From: Pyrrhosoma nymphula
Taxonomy: Eukaryota; Arthropoda; Insecta; Odonata; Coenagrionidae
Direction of reading: 5' to 3'
Assembly (NCBI GenBank): GCA_963573305.1
Contig: OY754336.1
Location: 14,172,699 to 14,236,698, forward strand
DNA: 64,000 bases
Notes under the pieces: generated by a model
The model's database searches: none
Seen by the model: only the letters and a program-made list of their open reading frames with translations
What the model was told of the DNA's origin: nothing
Part shown: positions 58,540 to 64,000 of the stretch, piece by piece
Layout: the number at the start of each line of letters is the position of its first letter
How positions within the stretch are numbered: position 1 is the stretch's first letter
Made by a program: the position numbers and the translations under genes

Positions 58540-59655
58540 ATGAAACTTCTTACTCGGTTGTTAATCAATTTTTATATGCGGTTTTATATCAAGTGATAAT
58601 TTGGAAGAGATTCAATGTCACGTTTCCCTATGTTGCTGCCATGCTACGGATTTTAATTTTTAATATTATATTTTGAGAAAAGTAAATCTCTGCTACACTG
58701 ACTATCAAAATACCCAGAAGAAAAATAGAAAAATACACTTATGAAGGTGGTTGATGAATATGGACGGATATTCTTCGTGCCAGGGTATTCCATTGATAAT
58801 AAAATCCAGCAAAATTCAGGAACATAAACATTTCCACAATTTTGCCTTAGAGGAACACGTAGTAATACTTAATGAGGCAATTGGCCACTTATTATGTGAG
58901 AGAAGAAATGATTTCCACCGTAGCTTTACTCTTAGCTAGTGTTTTAGAAATACCAATCAGTATATAATTTATTACATATTATTTGACTGAAGCGACTGAG
59001 ACGCCATTTTGGATCATGTGGCTATACGCAAATTATTTATTAGCCGTGCAATGTTATTTCCGACTTATCATAGCCCGTAGTAAATGTCTGTTATTTTAAG
59101 ATAAGTACTGCAATGAGCGCTATTTAATTTTTCACTATATTATGAGAATTTATCTTCATTTGCATGAGTAGTTTCAATTCGCTTTTTTAGGAATATGCTA
59201 TGGTATTTAGTTTTGCGATGTGCCCTCCTGTAGTGAGTTTTTTTCAGGCTTCTAATACTTTCTCATGCAATGAAAATCGTATTGCAATCAGTTCAAGGAC
59301 GTCCCTTATTCTAAAAATTACTAATGATTATCTATAGACCGCATCATTTTCGAAATCTCCGGTATTACATCAACCTTTCACTGATACCTGTCTTTTTTCT
59401 CGCTTTAAATCCACGTTACGGAGGGCTCCCCACTTCTTTAAGTCAAGCTTCGTGAGATACGCAATCACTTTTTCTGCATGCCATTTACAAAATAAGGGTT
59501 TTCCTGATAACATGCCCCTGCTATAGAAAAAGTGAAAGCGAAGCACTAAATATGCAAATTAGCTAGCGAATTTGTTTTTTCTCGTGACTGCTTTTCCCAG
59601 AGCACGACGTGGTCGACTTCATCGCCATTTCAGTGTCACTTACGATGCGTGAATT
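58540..59655. other. No recognisable feature
   Basis: AT-rich, nothing supported. Confidence 0.4.
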
Positions 59656-59660
59656 ATATT

Positions 59661-59760
59661 GTCGGCCTCGGTGGCAGCGTAGTAAAGTCCTCGCCTTCTA
59701 ACCTTACGGTCGCGGGTTTGCGTCAGGTTTTCGGTGGTCATGGATAATAAAGAAATAACA
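59661..59760 (+). repeat. SINE head, same family as 11.3 kb
   Basis: TCGGCCTCGGTGGCAGCGTA, GTAAAGTCCTCGCCTTCTAA and GGTCGCGGGTTTGCGTC align with the head of the SINE at 11326-11402. The B box is mutated (GGTTTGCGTC). The body is mostly lost; AATAAAGAAATAACAATAAA could be a degraded A-rich tail. Confidence 0.65.
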
Positions 59761-60640
59761 ATAAAAATATGCAATTCTTCCGCAAAGTATTGCGCTCGAA
59801 CATAAACGCGTCAATTCCCTACTTGCATTACTGTTTTATGCTTCTGGTTGATGGACGCACCTTTTGTTACTTTTTCGCGAAAATGTTATCGTTTTGACGC
59901 TGTAGTGTATAATTTTTATGTGACGTTCGTTATTGTTCTTAGGGAAGGCGATTGACACGGCGTCTTTCGCGCCATTTTATTTCGTATTATCACTGGTATT
60001 GAGGAAGTAAAAGGGAAACCAAGCTTCTGCATTAGCTAACTCATAACGAAAGGTAGGTACTCGGGGGTTTTCACAGTTTCACGTCCCATCCGATGAACAT
60101 TATGCTGCTTTCGAAGTGCTCTCCACCTATCACTCAAGCAAGGATCGGATACCTGAAGAAAAATCACGACAACTGGATTGTCTTTTGGTAAAAAGAAATT
60201 TTTTGTTGAGCGCATTATTTTTTTTTTTGTCTATCGCCTTCCCTAATAACAACAACAATGAGCGTCTCATAAAATTATAAATTACAGCGTCGAAACGATG
60301 AGATTTTCACTGTGACGAAAAAGTGACAAAATTGTCCTTCAACTTGGCATACTATAGTAAAGCAAGTAGGGAATTGACCCGTTTATGTTCAAGCGCAATA
60401 TTTTGCGGAATAAAGGGATATTTTTATTTTTACGAACACGGAGTAAACGTCAGAAATGTGAAAATCTGGTGGTCTCAATTACGCCTGAAATAAAGTTGAA
60501 CGTTACATCAATGCCGAACGTTAAGTCAAAGAAGATTAAGATTGAAATCAATATATTCCTCAATGAGTATTTATTCATTTTGGCGAGGCGTCCGATAGCG
60601 GTGGTCATTCGTATTATTGAGGGTAGGTGAGTATGATGGC
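59761..60640. other. No recognisable feature
   Basis: AT-rich. AGCGTCGAAACGATGAG at about 60287 has a CGAAAC core like the PLE tails but no other support. ORFs at 60385-60630 and 60450-60722 are unrecognised. Confidence 0.35.
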
Positions 60641-61200
60641 AAAGGGAAGTATTGTTCGGGGAATTGAGAAAGGGTGGAGAGAAACATGGCAACGGTGTTA
60701 GCTTACTACAAATGAAACGCATTCCGCCAACTCTGGGATACCAACTCGGTCCTTTGGGAAGAGGATTTATTGTCTCTATTCACCAAACCAACCAATGGGA
60801 AATGTTAAGAGAAGTAAAAAGGAAACTAAATCAATGACCTGCACAGCAATTGTTCGTCATGGAGAATGTGATAGAGTAAGCAACCGCTCTTTGGGATCCA
60901 TGGGAAAAAAGTAATGAATACCATCAAGCTAGAAAAAGCAGAAAGGAAAGCGGACAAGTATATTTAAAGGAAACACAAAATAACGGAAAGTGCCACAGCA
61001 ATGATTAGGGACCGTGGGGTGGAAATCTCTGGAAGTGAGGAGGATGATGAATAGACGGCTTGGAAGGAAATAACTAAAAGGTTGGATACACTCTGCTACT
61101 CAGAAAGGAAATACTGCAACTATAGAATAAAATGTGGAAAAAAATTTAAACTTTCCTCCTAGGAAAACGCCGAGGAATTAATGAAAGAATAGAATGAGTT
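60640..61200 (+). pseudogene. Possible decayed coding relic, unidentified
   Basis: The plus strand has a protein-like, lysine/glutamate-rich character across several stop-interrupted segments: KLEKAERKADKYI near 60930, ATAMIRDRGVEISGSEEDDE near 61000, and AWKEITKRLDTLCYSERKYC near 61060. The same frame is kept through these segments with stops between, which suggests an old ORF rather than chance. I cannot assign a family. A transposon-encoded protein is the likeliest guess. Confidence 0.25.
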
Positions 61201-61392
61201 ACTGAAGATATTTTTAAGATCTTTCCTAAGATTGTGAAAATATTGTGAAATAAGTGTACATTTTAATTTATTTTATTCCTTGTTACTCTAATTTTAGTTT
61301 TAGTATATCGTTGCCACCAAGATAATTATATAATTGTTACGAATTTTTATCAAATTAATGAAATAAAAACAAAATCACCGTAGTGGAGATTC

Positions 61393-61475
61393 TGCCTAGT
61401 TTTTTGCATAATTAGCAGCCAGAAGGTTTAAGGCTCAAACCCGAAAGCCTTGGTTCAAATCTTTAATTTTCTCCT
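61393..61475 (+). repeat. Possible degenerate SINE head
   Basis: GCCTAGTTTTTTGCATAATT on the A-box side and GCCTTGGTTCAAATCTTTAA (B box TTGGTTCAAATC at about 61450) on the B-box side. The layout is SINE-like, the sequence diverged. Confidence 0.35.
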
Positions 61476-62030
61476 GTAGTAGTCGAGGAAGCCACCATGC
61501 AACCCGACCCCTCGCCTCGTGTCAGTTTTTCATAAAAACGACATGGTTCTACGCAGTCAAGAAATTGTATCTTCTATTGTGACGTTTGCTCTCGTCGTTC
61601 TGAGTAAATTTTCGATCGTGATTTAGCGATGTTTAAAATAGTGCATAAAGTTATAACTCTGTCTTCGTAGGCAAAAAGAGGAAATTTCATTCTCTGAAAG
61701 CCACACATTTGAGAAAATGGCACATTTTTCATCGCCATATCCAACCTCCTTACTCTGCTTAATCCTAATATTAGCAGAAAAAACGAGTTGAGGGTAATAT
61801 ATTAGGCGTTTATCATGTGAGGAATGGGTGTGCGTTTCCGTTGGTACTCTGTTGGTGGTTTCAATGAAAAATAGCCTTCTGATAATCCGTTGGGCGACAG
61901 GGGAATCTCGCATAGAGATGGCTCCATTTAAGTGACCGTATTCTTTGTTCAGACTGCTTTGACCCACTCCACCAAGTCCTATTTCACTAAACCCGCGTTG
62001 TCGTAACTCTTCCACCTAACGCCGTGCGAT
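61476..62030. other. No recognisable feature
   Basis: The 130-codon minus ORF (61623-62015, starting MEELRQRGFSEIGLGGVGQS) is not recognised. Its ATG lies at the edge of the motif tract that follows. Confidence 0.3.
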
Positions 62031-62580
62031 GCTCAGATTTTCGTATCGCATTGCGATGTAAATGTCGCATCGAAAAGCAATTGGTATATTGCGTCAAATT
62101 GCATGAAATCTCATATCGTGTTTCGACGTTTGTCGCATTGTAATATTACGTTCGCATCGCAAAAGGCGCGATATATTGCATTGCACCGCATTATATCGCA
62201 GTTTAAATTGAACAAAATTGCATTGCAGAGCGCAGAGTGTTACATCACTTCGCCTTTATTGTCATTGATCGCATGTCCCCCGTTACATATCTTGTATTGC
62301 AATGCTATACAAACTTTGTATTGCCTAATCGCGAAGTGTTTCTGGTGTATGCGATGCATCGTATACCTAAGTCGCGTGATATCGCATCCTTTCGTGTAAC
62401 ATCCCTTATCGCATTGCATCATATATATCGTATTGCATCGCATGTCGTATTGCATCACCGTACATCTCATAGTATTTCCTTACATCTCAATACGGTTACT
62501 TCACTTAGACCGGACGGTCGATATCACTATTCGATATCTCCGGCATATCGCGAAACGCCCTTCAGGTATCACAACATCGC
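62030..62580. repeat. Degenerate TATCGCATTGCGAT-motif tract
   Basis: From TATCGCATTGCGATG at 62044 onwards, words such as ATCGCAT, TTGCAT, ATTGCATCGCATG, GCGATATATTGCATTG and GATATCGCATC recur irregularly on both strands to about 62570. It is the same kind of sequence as 47558-48430. There is no constant period. The two long plus ORFs here (98 and 151 codons) and the minus one (76 codons) are consequences of the repeated, stop-poor words, not genes. Confidence 0.65.
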
Positions 62581-62754
62581 GTGGCCCGACTGCCACCGTT
62601 TGTCATCAAACCCCCCCTTTGAGCCTCTTATATATTTTCTTCAATGGGTACGGTCTCAATGTTTTTATTCCAGCCATGAGCATAAATATTAATGAGGCTC
62701 CATTACCGCTTTCCTCGCCAGTAGACGCGAGAGCTTAAAAAAAGAAAGAACATT

Positions 62755-63185
62755 TCTAGTTTGAAAGAGACGGGGAGGGAGGTGGTGTCGGGAAGTGGAA
62801 CAGGATGCCGCACGGAAGGGAAGTCTTTCTTTCCATCTTTTCTTCTTCTTCAACCCTTTCTTTTTTATGTCTTCCTCCCGCTGGTGGTGCTTTTGTATGG
62901 AAACAAGTGAAGTGGGAGGGGGTGTGTAAAAAAAGAGAATGAAGCGGTGTAAAAGACACGGAGGTTGGACCCTCTTCTTTTTATTTGTTCCTTGGAGGGA
63001 ACGAGTCTTACCCAGCCAAAGTGCGGGAAGGCGGTAGGGAGGTTTTTCAGGGAGTGCTCGGGGGGATGGGGGTTAGTTGGCTGGAGATGGAGTGGGGAGA
63101 TGAGTTGAGAAGGGGTGAAGTTGTAGCAGGGGGTGGAGCTGGAGTAATTTGAGGGAATGGGCTGAGTTTGGGGGTGTCGTTGAGA
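62755..63185 (+). other. Strand-asymmetric G/purine-rich tract
   Basis: The plus strand is G-rich at 62760-62820 and 63020-63175, with multiple GGGG runs (for example GGGGGGATGGGGG at about 63060). Intervening bases are T/C-rich. The minus ORFs (proline/serine-rich) follow from composition. It resembles the tract at 5.7-6.1 kb in type, not in sequence. Confidence 0.5.
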
Positions 63186-63382
63186 TGTACGACCTTGCTA
63201 TGCTCAGCGACACAGACCGTCGACACGCGCAATTCATTGAGGTGGCGGAGATACATATGCGTGACGATAATTATTGAATTTTTGGGTTCTTGAAGCATTA
63301 ACAAGATGCGTAGTCTTACTTGTAGTTCAATGAATCTGTTCATGATGAAAAGACACACTGACCTTTATTCGCTTGATATTAC

Positions 63383-63410
63383 CATAGAGTAAGTATATAC
63401 TTACTCTATG
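63383..63410. repeat. Perfect 28-base palindrome
   Basis: CATAGAGTAAGTAT followed directly by ATACTTACTCTATG, with no spacer. The flank TTACCATAGAGTAA also occurs at about 4699-4712. It may be a cruciform site or a fold-back end; no element boundaries are seen. Confidence 0.8.
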
Positions 63411-64000
63411 ATATTATGCATGATAATTATCACGCATTATTATTCCTCACAAATGTATACTTACTTTCACGACATATGTTTCAACGTTGGGCTTCATCTT
63501 CGGATCATACATTGTGTTGGCGACAACAAAACGTTGATCGTGGAAATAAAATAAATATTTTTGTTGAAAATAAAGTTCAATGTAGAACTTCGTATTCGAG
63601 AATATCGCCTCGTACTTAGTATTAAGAAAATGAATCCACGATATAGTACATGTTGTATTCTCGACGGTTGTCATTGACCTTGTCATTCATATATGGGAGA
63701 TGGGTGGTCACGTTGTTTTATCCTCAATATCATTTTAACGATGAATACTATTAGTCAACACTTTGTCTCCTATCATTACATTGGCATTTTGGTCTATGTC
63801 ACCGCAGTTGGTCCTCTGGTTGGTACTTTTTGGTCCATTTTGTTATATCTTCAATATATAACTTAATTTAAATTATTGTAATTCTGGCATAATCTGCATC
63901 GTCAAATCGAGAGTGTCGACCGTATCGTCATGTAGACCAGGGCTGTCGGTAAATGACATGTTTCATTGTGACTTGCTATGTTGACGTGGTCGCTATAGAA
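63411..64000. other. No recognisable feature
   Basis: AT-rich to the window end. ORFs of 67 and 79 codons on opposite strands are unrecognised. Confidence 0.4.

Noticed and set aside
60280..60305. PLE tail motif (GTCGAAAC)
   Set aside because: Only the core is present, with no CTGAAGA partner or inverted arm.
62237..62692. 151-codon plus ORF
   Set aside because: It lies mostly in the degenerate TATCGC tract, and other frames and the opposite strand are open for the same reason.

Overview
The window looks like nuclear DNA of an arthropod with a large, transposon-rich genome. It is AT-rich overall with scattered GC-rich islands. No reading frame exceeds about 200 codons, none resembles a known cellular protein, and there are no operons or bacterial signals. 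What can be recognised by eye is a population of old retroelements. I infer arthropod from the combination of tRNA-derived SINEs, Penelope-like element (PLE) tails and LINE C-termini. I cannot name a species. I found no protein-coding host gene; the window is most simply intergenic or part of a very long intron.

Four classes of structure stand out. (1) Decayed non-LTR retrotransposons (LINEs). Pieces of the post-RT C-terminal region, and in one case the catalytic YxDD region, occur at about 18.6 kb (-), 21.1 kb (+), 23.6-24.2 kb (+), 27.6-28.0 kb (+), 33.8-34.6 kb (-), 36.2 kb (+), 53.1-53.4 kb (-) and 54.1-54.2 kb (-), with weaker candidates at 12.9 kb and 33.5-33.75 kb. The 18.6 kb copy is bracketed by an 11-bp target-site duplication. 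(2) Penelope-like elements. A 5'-truncated copy at 13.33-13.93 kb keeps part of a GIY-YIG-type C-terminus and inverted terminal sequences. Two bodyless palindromes at 29.8-30.1 kb and 50.4-50.7 kb carry the PLE-type tail motif (CTGAAGA...CGAAAC). The second is a perfect 84-bp inverted repeat. (3) tRNA-derived SINE heads with A/B boxes at about 1.0, 11.3, 14.8, 26.2, 32.8, 39.5, 48.9, 49.4, 51.7 and 59.7 kb, some with a conserved 3' end (CCCCAAATAACCAACC-like). (4) Non-coding repeats: a roughly 166-bp satellite at 40.3-41.1 kb, a 301-bp tandem duplication at 45.9-46.5 kb, a roughly 240-bp duplication at 9.9-10.35 kb, a 600-bp long-TIR (foldback/MITE-like) element at 21.4-22.0 kb, and two tracts saturated with a degenerate GCGATA/TATCGC motif (47.56-48.4 kb and 62.0-62.6 kb).

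GC-rich islands of 300-750 bp (about 8.4, 20.1-20.85, 22.4-22.9, 26.5-26.9, 30.2-30.7, 34.7-35.1, 36.9-37.3, 38.8-39.2, 43.5-43.9, 45.5-45.9, 46.9-47.6 and 48.3-48.65 kb) hold the longest ORFs. None of those ORFs is recognisable. The islands may be unmethylated CpG islands, unannotated 5' exons or GC-rich transposon pieces. The remaining tracts, stated block by block below, hold nothing I can support.
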